Source: Gammaproteobacteria bacterium (lineage in GTDB: Bacteria > Pseudomonadota > Gammaproteobacteria > Steroidobacterales > Steroidobacteraceae). From it: a DNA stretch of 7,268 nucleotides. Below the pieces are notes generated by a model. It did not search any database and was not told the origin of the DNA. It was given only the letters and a program-made list of their open reading frames with translations. Numbering within the stretch: position 1 is the stretch's first letter; each line of letters begins with the position of its first letter. This document shows, piece after piece, positions 1 through 5,750 of the stretch. The DNA is taken from positions 1 through 7,268 of the forward strand of contig VBNP01000138.1 of the NCBI GenBank assembly GCA_005877965.1, given 5' to 3'. A program made the position numbers and the translations under genes.

Positions 1-1
1 C

Positions 2-517
2 TGCGATGCGCGGCCCGCGGGCACGGTGCCGGAGCTGCTGGTAGTGCACGGCATCAGCCTGCCGCCGGGGGAATTCGGCGGGCCGTGGATCGATCGCCTC
101 TTCACCGGCACCCTGTCCCCCGAGGCGCACCCCTATTTCCGCGAGATCGCCGCCACACGCGTTTCCGCTCATGCCCTCATCCGGCGCGATGGCGCGATCG
201 TGCAGTACGTGCCCTTCGGGGAGCGCGCCTGGCACGCCGGCGCGTCCCAGTACCGTGGCCGTGAGTCATGCAACGACTTCTCGATCGGGGTGGAGCTCGA
301 AGGCACCGACGACACGCCCTACGCCGAGGCGCAGTACCAACAGCTCGCGGCCCTCGCGGCGGCGCTGCTCGCGGCGTACGCCTCGCTGTCCAGCGAGCAC
401 ATCGTCGGCCACAGCGACATCGCGCCGGGCCGCAAGACCGATCCGGGGGCAGCGTTCGACTGGCCACGCTTTCGCGCGTTGCTCAAGGAGCGCTACGTCC
501 CCTTACCGCGCTCGTGA
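2..517 (+). CDS. ampD: 1,6-anhydro-N-acetylmuramyl-L-alanine amidase AmpD (5' end cut by window)
   Basis: Zinc amidase that removes the stem peptide from anhydro-muropeptides in the cytoplasm during peptidoglycan recycling; in many Gram-negatives its loss derepresses AmpC beta-lactamase. The visible 171 residues track E. coli AmpD (183 aa) almost throughout. The reading frame is already open at base 2, and its first residues (CDARP) match the conserved D-x-R-P just before the core. The GTG at 26 is therefore not the real start; roughly 25 N-terminal residues lie outside the window. In fragment numbering, the expected zinc ligands are His16 (LLVVHGIS), His137 (GHSDIAP) and Asp147 (RKTDPG), with Glu98 (GVELEG) and Lys145 as catalytic residues. 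Other family blocks seen are SLPPGEFGGPWID and CNDFSIG. The 3' end overlaps the opposite-strand adenosyltransferase gene by 25 bp. All key residues are present, so the enzyme is probably active. Confidence 0.96.
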   Translation, partial: CDARPAGTVPELLVVHGISLPPGEFGGPWIDRLFTGTLSPEAHPYFREIAATRVSAHALIRRDGAIVQYVPFGERAWHAGASQYRGRESCNDFSIGVELEGTDDTPYAEAQYQQLAALAAALLAAYASLSSEHIVGHSDIAPGRKTDPGAAFDWPRFRALLKERYVPLPRS

Positions 518-1053
518 CGCCACAGCACTTCGGCGCCGCGCTCGTGCCGCGCCAGCACCCGCGCCAGCACGAACAGCAGATCCGACAGGCGATTGAGGTA
601 CTGTGTGAGCTCGGGACGCACCGTCTGCATGCGGGCGAGCGCCCACACACGCCGCTCGGCGCGCCGCGCGATGGTGCGCGCGAGGTGACAGGCGGCGGCG
701 CCGGGCCCGCCCCCGGGGAGAATGAACTCCTTGAGCGGCGGCAGCGCATCGTTGAACCCATCGAGCGCCTGTTCCAGCTGCGTCACGTGCGCGGCGGTGA
801 TGGCGCTGTGGCCGGGAATGCACAGCTCGCCGCCCATGTCGAACAGCTGGTGCTGCACCTCGGTGAGGCAGGCAGTGATCGCCGGCGGCAGGTCCGGCAC
901 GGCGAGCAGCACGCCGACGGCGCTGTTGAGCTCATCCACGGTACCGTAGGCCTCGACGCGCACGCTGTCCTTGGCAACCCGGGTGCCGTCCCCGAGGCCG
1001 GTGGTGCCGTCATCGCCGGTGCGCGTGTAGATCTTGCTCAGGCGGTTTCCCAC
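493..1053 (-). CDS. pduO: PduO-type ATP:cob(I)alamin adenosyltransferase
   Basis: Transfers the adenosyl group of ATP to cob(I)alamin, giving coenzyme B12 for AdoCbl-dependent enzymes such as methylmalonyl-CoA mutase; cytoplasmic trimer in characterised members. The 186-residue length is normal for a stand-alone PduO/MMAB domain. The N-terminal ATP-binding loop KIYTRTGDDGTTGLG (residues 7-21) is intact, followed by RVEAYGTVDELNS (32-44), EFILPGG (109-115), the basic helix ARTIARRAERRV (125-136) and YLNRLSDLLFVLAR (152-165). Phe110 appears to match the Phe that helps displace the lower cobalt ligand in studied homologues. The GTG start at 1053 is supported by an AGGA ribosome site 7 bases upstream and by the usual distance to the ATP loop. 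The start codon lies 19 bp from that of the divergent hisN-like gene. pduO is a family symbol; no propanediol-use genes are present, so the role is probably general B12 assimilation. Confidence 0.94.
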   Translation of the reverse strand: MGNRLSKIYTRTGDDGTTGLGDGTRVAKDSVRVEAYGTVDELNSAVGVLLAVPDLPPAITACLTEVQHQLFDMGGELCIPGHSAITAAHVTQLEQALDGFNDALPPLKEFILPGGGPGAAACHLARTIARRAERRVWALARMQTVRPELTQYLNRLSDLLFVLARVLARHERGAEVLWRHERGKGT

Positions 1054-1072
1054 GGTCGTATCCTAAGCGAAT

Positions 1073-1837
1073 ATGCCATCGAAAGAACTCACCGCGGCAC
1101 TGGCGGCGGCGCGTGCCGCGGCGGATGTGATTGGCGCGCACTATCGCAAGAACCCCACGGTGCGCACCAAGGCGGACGACTCCCCGGTCACCGAGGCGGA
1201 CGTGCGCGCCGAGGAAGTGATCCGTGCCACGCTGGACCGGCATTTCCCCGGCTACGGCTTCTATGGGGAGGAGACCGGACCGCACTCGATTGAGGCCGAG
1301 AACCTCTGGCTGGTCGATCCGATCGACGGCACCAAGTCGTTCGTGCGCGAGTGTCCGTTCTTTTCCACGCAGATTGCGCTGCTGCGCGCGGGGGAGCTGG
1401 TGCTGGGGGTCTCGAGCGCACCGGTGTACGGGGAGCTCGCGTGGGCCGAGCAGGGAGCGGGGGCCTGGCTCAACGAGTATCCGGTGCGCGTCAGTGACGT
1501 CGCCGATCTGGCCGGCGCCGTGGTGTCCACCGGGAATCTCAAAACCCTGGCGCGCTCGCCGCGCTGGCAGCGCCTGGGGGGGCTGATCGGCCGCGTCAGC
1601 CGCATCCGCGGCTACGGCGACTTCGTGCACTATCACTTGCTGGCGCGCGGCTCACTCGATGTGGTCATCGAATCCGATGTCAACATTCTGGACATCGCGG
1701 CCCTCACCGTGATCGTGCGCGAGGCCGGAGGCACGTTCACCGACCTCGAGGGTGCCGCCGTGGATCTCGGCACGAGGAGCGTGCTCGCCAGCAACGGCGT
1801 GCTGCACGAGCGGGTGCTCGAGGCTCTCACGCGCTGA
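1073..1837 (+). CDS. hisN: Inositol monophosphatase family phosphatase, probably HisN-type histidinol-phosphatase
   Basis: Mg-dependent sugar/alcohol phosphatase of 254 residues. Metal-site motifs of the IMPase fold are visible: GEE at 65-67, DPIDGT at 82-87, and LDIAA at 206-210 with Asp207 in the third-metal position, followed by EAGG (217-220). DPIDGTKSFV and the block GYGDFVHYHLLARGSLDVVIE (180-200) resemble HisN-type histidinol-phosphatases more than inositol phosphatases (usually DPLDGTTNF) or CysQ. HisN carries out the next-to-last step of histidine synthesis, so that is the favoured but unproven substrate. The usual Trp of the W-D motif is Leu206 here. The ATG at 1073 is the first possible start after an in-frame TAA at 1064, but no good ribosome site precedes it. 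No other his gene is in view. The 3' end overlaps the ABC ATPase gene by 11 bp. Confidence 0.88.
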   Translation: MPSKELTAALAAARAAADVIGAHYRKNPTVRTKADDSPVTEADVRAEEVIRATLDRHFPGYGFYGEETGPHSIEAENLWLVDPIDGTKSFVRECPFFSTQIALLRAGELVLGVSSAPVYGELAWAEQGAGAWLNEYPVRVSDVADLAGAVVSTGNLKTLARSPRWQRLGGLIGRVSRIRGYGDFVHYHLLARGSLDVVIESDVNILDIAALTVIVREAGGTFTDLEGAAVDLGTRSVLASNGVLHERVLEALTR

Positions 1838-2618
1838 CGAACACGCGCCGGCCCTCGCGCCCGAGCTCGATCATCGGCGCCAGGTACAGCTCGCTCAAGG
1901 TGGCCGCCGTGAGCGCCGAGCCGACCGGACCCAGCGCCCAGCGTCCATCGCCAAAGAGCAGCAGCGCACGATCGGCGAAGCGCGCCGCGAGGGTGGGATC
2001 GTGCAGCGTGGTGACGACGGTGCGGCCCTGATCGGCGAGAGCGCGGAACAGGCCGAGCACCGCGAGCTGGTGGTGTGGATCGAGGTGATTGGTCGGCTCA
2101 TCGAGCAGGAAGATGCCCGGCTGCTGGGCGAGCAATGCGGCCACGGCCACCCGGCGCTGCTCCCCGCCGGAGAGGGTGTCGGTGCGGCGCAGCGCGAAAT
2201 CCCTCATGTCCACCGCCGCGAGCGCCTCGCGCGCCAGGCGCTCATCCTCGGCCGTCTCCCACTGCCACAGCGCCAGGTGCGGGTGGCGGCCGATCAGCAC
2301 CGTCTCCAGCGCGGTGCTGACGAAGGCATCCTCCAGGTCCTGCGGCAGCAGCCCCAGCCGCAGCGCCACGGACCGGCGCTTGAGCTGCAGGAGCGGTGCG
2401 CCATCGAGCAGTACCTCGCCGCCGGCGGCCGCGCGCAGCCCGGCCAGGGTGTGCAGGGTGAGGGTCTTGCCCGAGCCGTTGCGGCCGAGAATCGCCACCA
2501 CCTCCCCGGCAGTGAATTGCACCGACAGGTCACGCACCAGCTCGCGCGCGCCGGCGCACACCCTCAGGCTCACCGCGGCGAGTCCCTGCTGCGCGGCGCG
2601 CTGCGGCGCGCGGTTCAC
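1827..2618 (-). CDS. ABC transporter ATP-binding protein, FecE/BtuD class
   Basis: ATPase subunit of 263 residues of the type that powers iron-siderophore, heme or cobalamin import; it would sit on the inner face of the inner membrane with a BtuC/FecD-like permease. All nucleotide-binding elements are intact: Walker A GRNGSGKT (45-52), Q-loop Gln93 (LLPQD), signature LSGGEQRR (149-156), Walker B IFLLDEP (169-175) with Glu174, D-loop near 179-180 and H-loop His206 (TLHD). Order and spacing match BtuD, FepC and FecE (about 250-265 aa). The GTG start at 2618 overlaps the TGA of the upstream gene (GTGA). No strong ribosome site precedes it, so translation is probably coupled. No permease or periplasmic binding protein gene is in the window, so the substrate cannot be assigned. 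A nearby cobalamin adenosyltransferase gene hints at BtuD. Confidence 0.92.
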   Translation of the reverse strand: MNRAPQRAAQQGLAAVSLRVCAGARELVRDLSVQFTAGEVVAILGRNGSGKTLTLHTLAGLRAAAGGEVLLDGAPLLQLKRRSVALRLGLLPQDLEDAFVSTALETVLIGRHPHLALWQWETAEDERLAREALAAVDMRDFALRRTDTLSGGEQRRVAVAALLAQQPGIFLLDEPTNHLDPHHQLAVLGLFRALADQGRTVVTTLHDPTLAARFADRALLLFGDGRWALGPVGSALTAATLSELYLAPMIELGREGRRVFVSA

Positions 2619-3388
2619 GGGCGCGTCCAGCGGATCTCCAGCGCCGTCGCGGGACCCACGACGACATCGCGCAGACCCTGCGGCATCTCGAAGTCCTGCG
2701 CCGACAGCGCGCGGCGGCCGGCCATGATCTCCGCCCGCCCCTGCGGGTACAGCGGCTCACGGTCCGGCTCGGCAAAGCCGCTCGGATAGAGCGGCGCACC
2801 CGAGCCGAGGTCGTACTTGTCGCTGGCGCCGAGCGTGTGCATCAGCTCGTGGGCGATGACGATGTTGTTGCTGCCCGCCATGGCAGACTGCGCAAACGCA
2901 TGCACCACGCCGATCAGGCCCTTCTGCAGACCGTGCGAGTCCGGCACGCGATCGAGCGTCGCCGGGTCGTGGTAGAGCACGAAGATGCGTATGCGCGGCG
3001 GCGCGCGTCCCGGCACTTCAGTGGCATGGGCGGCGAACCAGCGCAGCTTCAGGCTCCACCAGGCGATGCCGAGCGGCCCGGCGTCGGGCGCGAGCGCCGG
3101 CGGGAGCCCGGTGCCCTGCGGATACAGCTCCGCATGCACCGGCTGCTCGATGGTCACCCCGTAGCGCTGCGCCTCGCGCGCGAAGAACTCCTCGAGGCCC
3201 GAGAAGTCCTGCACAGTGAGGCCCTCTACGTAGCGCTGCGCCATGGGCGTGCCGTCGCCATTGAGCGGGAAGATGCCGACCCACAGCGTCTCCTTCCAGC
3301 TCTGGGTCGCGATGCGATCGAGCCAGCTGTGCACCGCGACCCCCAGCAGCACGAACAGCAGCAGCGCGATGCGAATGTTCTTCCACAT
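2615..3388 (-). CDS. Membrane-anchored metzincin-like zinc metalloprotease (putative)
   Basis: Protein of 257 residues that I cannot assign to a named gene. An N-terminal hydrophobic stretch (about residues 5-20, after Lys3 and Arg6) looks like a signal anchor, which would place the rest in the periplasm. Residues 180-190 read HELMHTLGASD, fitting the metzincin zinc site HExxHxxGxxH/D with His180, His184 and Asp190 as ligands and Glu181 as general base. AEIMAG at 219-224 could be the Met-turn (Met222). The Asp ligand, the following Tyr192 and the x-M-x-G turn recall snapalysin-type (M7) proteases, but overall similarity is not apparent. The ATG at 3388 is chosen because it directly precedes the hydrophobic segment; the frame is open further upstream but reads as pdxH antiphase sequence. 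It lies 23 bp after pdxH and overlaps the ATPase gene by 4 bp. Protease activity and substrate are inferred only. Confidence 0.8.
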   Translation of the reverse strand: MWKNIRIALLLFVLLGVAVHSWLDRIATQSWKETLWVGIFPLNGDGTPMAQRYVEGLTVQDFSGLEEFFAREAQRYGVTIEQPVHAELYPQGTGLPPALAPDAGPLGIAWWSLKLRWFAAHATEVPGRAPPRIRIFVLYHDPATLDRVPDSHGLQKGLIGVVHAFAQSAMAGSNNIVIAHELMHTLGASDKYDLGSGAPLYPSGFAEPDREPLYPQGRAEIMAGRRALSAQDFEMPQGLRDVVVGPATALEIRWTRP

Positions 3389-3390
3389 GC

Positions 3391-3412
3391 GAGGCCGCGG
3401 CCGCGGTTCCTC
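3391..3412 (-). promoter_or_regulatory. Possible hairpin covering the ribosome site of the metzincin-like gene
   Basis: On the minus strand, just after the pdxH stop, GAGG (3412-3409) can pair with CCTC (3394-3391), and CCGC with GCGG inside it, around a GGCC loop with a two-base AA bulge. The only Shine-Dalgarno-like run (AGAGGA) lies in the 5' arm, 19 bases from the ATG at 3388, which is too far for normal use. Folding would hide it or bring it closer to the start. No U-tract follows, so an intrinsic terminator is unlikely. This was read by eye only; GC-rich DNA gives such pairings often by chance. Confidence 0.3.
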
Positions 3413-4101
3413 TAAGGCTGCAGCCGGGTGGCCGACCAGGCGCCGGTGCTGAAGGCGCCGCCGCGCGTGGCTTTCAGGCTGCGCGTCCAGAGCGCACGGT
3501 CGTGGATGCGCGCCTCGCCTTCCACCCACAGCTCCACCGCATCGGCCCAGAGGCGGTAGCCGCCCCATTGAGGCGGGCGCGGAATCTTGACCTGCATGCT
3601 GTCATCGGCCCCGGGACTGCCGGGAGTGGGCGCGCCGAACCGTCGCGCCACGGCAGTGACGGCGCCGAGCAGCGCCGCTCGCGAGTCGATCGGTTCGCTC
3701 TGCTCACTCGCCCAGGCGCTCACTCGGCTCTGCCAGGCGCGCGCGGCGAAGTAGGCGTCGCTGTCCGCCGCGGGCGCCTGCACGATCTGCCCTTCGATGC
3801 GCACCTGCCGGTGCAGGGCGTCCCAGTGCATGACCGCCGCCGCGCGCGGGTTGTCCTTGAGCTGCCGGCCCTTGCTCGAGAGGTAGTTGGTGTAGAACAC
3901 CACATAACCCGGCTGCGGCACGATGTCCTTGCACAGCACGACCCGCGCGGAAGGGTGGCCGTCGCGGCGGCTCGTCGCGAGCACCATGGAGTTGGCGTTC
4001 GGCTGTGAGTGCGCCGCCCAGGCCTCGGCGAGCCAGCGCGCGACCACCTCGAGCGGCTCGGGCGGCAGGGGATCGGGCAAGAGCTCGCGGTGCTCAGGCA
4101 T
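3412..4101 (-). CDS. pdxH: Pyridoxamine/pyridoxine 5'-phosphate oxidase PdxH
   Basis: FMN-dependent oxidase that turns pyridoxine or pyridoxamine 5'-phosphate plus O2 into pyridoxal 5'-phosphate, the last step of de novo and salvage vitamin B6 synthesis; cytoplasmic homodimer. With the ATG at 4101 the protein has 229 residues, near the 218 of E. coli PdxH. Family blocks appear in order: ARVVLCKD (52-59), FYTNYLSSKG (69-78), RQVRIEG (98-104), SAWASEQSEPIDSR (128-141), WGGYR (179-183), the active-site RIHDR (198-202, Arg198 and His200) and the C-terminal RLQP. An in-frame TTG at 4110 would add three residues; ATG is preferred, although neither has a clear ribosome site. First gene of a leftward block with the metzincin-like gene (23 bp later) and the ABC ATPase. 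The link to those genes is positional only. Confidence 0.96.
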   Translation of the reverse strand: MPEHRELLPDPLPPEPLEVVARWLAEAWAAHSQPNANSMVLATSRRDGHPSARVVLCKDIVPQPGYVVFYTNYLSSKGRQLKDNPRAAAVMHWDALHRQVRIEGQIVQAPAADSDAYFAARAWQSRVSAWASEQSEPIDSRAALLGAVTAVARRFGAPTPGSPGADDSMQVKIPRPPQWGGYRLWADAVELWVEGEARIHDRALWTRSLKATRGGAFSTGAWSATRLQP

Positions 4102-4146
4102 GCCGGGCAATGGTAGAGCCTTCCGCCGCGACTGTCGCGCGAGGGC

Positions 4147-4152
4147 TAGAAT
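4147..4152 (+). promoter_or_regulatory. Putative sigma-70 -10 box (TAGAAT) of the rightward block
   Basis: TAGAAT matches the TATAAT consensus at five of six positions and stands out in a very GC-rich setting. It would start transcription near 4159, giving a leader of about 47 bases before the TTG at 4206. The -35 side is poor: nothing close to TTGACA lies 16-18 bp upstream, so an activator or another sigma preference may be involved. Identified by eye. Confidence 0.4.
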
Positions 4153-4181
4153 GTCAGTGTGGATCGAATCCGCGGTGCTCG

Positions 4182-4198
4182 TCCGCTCGAGGCGGAGG
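4182..4198 (+). promoter_or_regulatory. Ribosome binding site deciding a TTG start, partly inside a hairpin
   Basis: GGAGG at 4194-4198 is a strong Shine-Dalgarno sequence placed 7 bases before the TTG at 4206, and it is the main reason for choosing that start. TCCGC (4182-4186) can pair with GCGGA (4192-4196) around a 5-base loop, covering part of the site. An ATG at 4201 lies only 2 bases after GGAGG and reads ATG-GTT-TGA, a two-codon frame whose stop overlaps the TTG. Confidence 0.5.
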
Positions 4199-4205
4199 CG
4201 ATGGT

Positions 4206-5717
4206 TTGACTGAGATCGGGTCGACGATCAGGTTTCTTCTCAAGTGGAGTGGCCTCGTTATTGGAGGCCTGGTCCTCGTCGCGCTGCTGCTGTTCACCGT
4301 GGCCTGGACCGTGAACCTCCGCGACGAGCCGCTGACACCCGAATCGCAGGCGCTTCGCGTCCCGCCACCCAATCCCTACGCGCCCGAGGACAACATCTAC
4401 CTCGCCCTCGCGGGACTCGATGCGCCGCCGGGCGAGTCGGTTACCGTGGTGGGGTTGGCGAGGATCGAGCGCTTCAACCGGCAAGTCGATCTCGCGTCGC
4501 GGGCAGCGCGGCCCGAGACCCTCGGTGGAGCTGCCACGCAGGATCCGGGCCCGCGCCTCGAGTTCAGGGGCGACGTCGGCTTCTGCGAGCCACTCAACCG
4601 ATCGGTGTGGCGCGATGCTCCGGCGCACAGGACCGACATCGCAAAATTGCTCGCCGACAATGCGGAGCTGTACCAGCGCTATGTCGGTTTGCATCGCCGG
4701 CGAGGCTTCCACGAGACCGCGCAGCCGAGCATCACTGCGCCACCGGTGTACTTCCCGGCGATGCCGATTCGCAAGCTGTTCCTGGCGGATGCGGCGCTGA
4801 GACTCCGGACCGGCGAGCCGCGCGCGCAGCGCGCAGCGCTCGCCGACCTCACCGATGACGTGCGCTTGTGGCGCGCAGTGCTCACGGGCCGGGGCGCGCT
4901 CATCTCCAAGATGATTGCCATCGCTTATCTCGAGGGCGACTACCTCCTGCTCGCCGACATGATTGCCGATCCGCAGGCGCCCGTGCCGCTGGGCGCAGCC
5001 GACGCGGACGGGGTGGTGCCGCTCTTCGCTCCCGGCGACTGGAACATCGGCAGCGTGTTCGCGGAAGAGTTCCGTGCAGAGGTGGCCACGCTGGAGCAGC
5101 TGCAGCGGGCATCGGCGACGGGTCTGCGGGTACCGGAACGATACACCGGCGACCTTCTGCTGCAGTCGTGGAACCGGGCTGAGAACATCGCAGGCGCTCA
5201 TTTTTTCAAGCTCCATGCGACCGAGAATCAGTTCGCCAGACAGGCCGCCCGGCTGATCGGCTCCGCCGCCGCAGATCCCGCGGCCTTCACCGCGAACGGC
5301 CGGCAGCCCCTGGGGTCGCCGCCGGTGAGCGAGCACCCCTGGACGGTGTGGCTGAGTTACAACCCGATCGGCCAGATCCTCGCCGCCATTCCCGCGCAGG
5401 GTCTCACGGGCTACGCGCCGCGCGCCTGGGATGGCGCCGCCCTGCAGCGTCTGGTCCGGCTGAGCTACGAGATACGCCGGCAGGGAATCGAGCCCGCGGG
5501 CATACCGGCATTCCTGGCGCGCCACCCCGAGTGGTCGACGCATCCGGGTGATGGCCGGCCGTTCCTGTGGGACGCGAAAAACGGTGAGCTTCGCGTTCAG
5601 ACAATGGGGCGGCAGCCGGCCGGCAGGCGCTTCGGCATTCGTATCTGGCAGATCGGCCTGGCCGCGTGTTGGTCGCGGCGACATCGTCCCCTTGCGCCCC
5701 CCGCCGCGCCCCGATAG
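4206..5717 (+). CDS. Uncharacterised single-pass membrane protein (503 aa)
   Basis: I do not recognise a named family. One hydrophobic segment (about residues 10-35, after Arg9 and Lys13) predicts an inner-membrane anchor, with a periplasmic bulk that begins NLRDEPLTPESQAL and continues PPPNPYAPEDNIYLALAGLDAPPGE. The body is rich in Ala, Leu and Arg and probably mostly helical. No catalytic motif, metal site or repeat is visible; Cys residues are few. The TTG start at 4206 has GGAGG 7 bases upstream. The frame is open to 4005, but that part runs antisense through the pdxH 5' end and upstream of the likely promoter. The last 20-odd residues, after GRRFGIRIW, are Arg- and Pro-rich and look like a non-conserved tail or a shifted end. 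Codon use matches the neighbours. It ends 33 bp before tyrA and may be co-transcribed; a role in tyrosine synthesis is not implied. Confidence 0.82.
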   Translation: MTEIGSTIRFLLKWSGLVIGGLVLVALLLFTVAWTVNLRDEPLTPESQALRVPPPNPYAPEDNIYLALAGLDAPPGESVTVVGLARIERFNRQVDLASRAARPETLGGAATQDPGPRLEFRGDVGFCEPLNRSVWRDAPAHRTDIAKLLADNAELYQRYVGLHRRRGFHETAQPSITAPPVYFPAMPIRKLFLADAALRLRTGEPRAQRAALADLTDDVRLWRAVLTGRGALISKMIAIAYLEGDYLLLADMIADPQAPVPLGAADADGVVPLFAPGDWNIGSVFAEEFRAEVATLEQLQRASATGLRVPERYTGDLLLQSWNRAENIAGAHFFKLHATENQFARQAARLIGSAAADPAAFTANGRQPLGSPPVSEHPWTVWLSYNPIGQILAAIPAQGLTGYAPRAWDGAALQRLVRLSYEIRRQGIEPAGIPAFLARHPEWSTHPGDGRPFLWDAKNGELRVQTMGRQPAGRRFGIRIWQIGLAACWSRRHRPLAPPAAPR

Positions 5718-5741
5718 AAAGGAGTCGAACCCTTCAGGGAG
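5718..5741 (+). promoter_or_regulatory. Two ribosome-site-like runs upstream of tyrA
   Basis: AAAGGAG at 5718-5724 immediately follows the stop of the preceding gene, yet no ATG, GTG or TTG lies 5-12 bases after it in any frame. AGGGAG at 5736-5741 is 9 bases before the tyrA ATG at 5751 and is the likely working site. The first run may be fortuitous or help ribosomes re-load after the upstream stop. Confidence 0.4.
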
Positions 5742-5750
5742 CGCTGTGCC

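Larger units (their letters stand above)
4102..4205. promoter_or_regulatory. Divergent intergenic region between pdxH and the 503-residue protein gene
   Basis: This 104-bp gap is the longest non-coding stretch in the window and must serve two divergent transcription units. It contains a TAGAAT -10-like hexamer on the plus strand, a perfect 8-bp palindrome TCGCGCGA at 4135-4142, an inverted repeat GGAT/ATCC (4161-4164 and 4168-4171), and a hairpin next to the plus-strand ribosome site. No convincing -35 box or known operator was recognised for either direction, and no leftward -10 box for pdxH stands out. Confidence 0.6.

Noticed and set aside
26..28. GTG as the start codon of ampD.
   Set aside because: The frame is open to the window edge and the upstream residues match the conserved D-x-R-P of AmpD, so the gene begins before the window.
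268..1293. A 341-codon plus-strand frame spanning the ampD end, pduO and the start of the hisN-like gene.
   Set aside because: It is a frame shadow of three well-supported genes; its composition is Arg/Gly/His-rich and nothing recognisable is encoded.
1752..2789. A 345-codon plus-strand frame antisense to the ABC ATPase gene.
   Set aside because: The opposite strand encodes an ATPase with every catalytic motif; this frame has no domain and no convincing start.
3389..3568. A 60-residue N-terminal extension of the metzincin-like protein.
   Set aside because: It overlaps the pdxH 3' coding region out of frame, is Arg/Pro-rich, and would put sequence ahead of an evident N-terminal signal anchor.
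5650..5717. Possible terminator between the 503-residue gene and tyrA.
   Set aside because: The GC-rich run has no stem with a usable loop and no following T-tract, and it lies inside the open frame.
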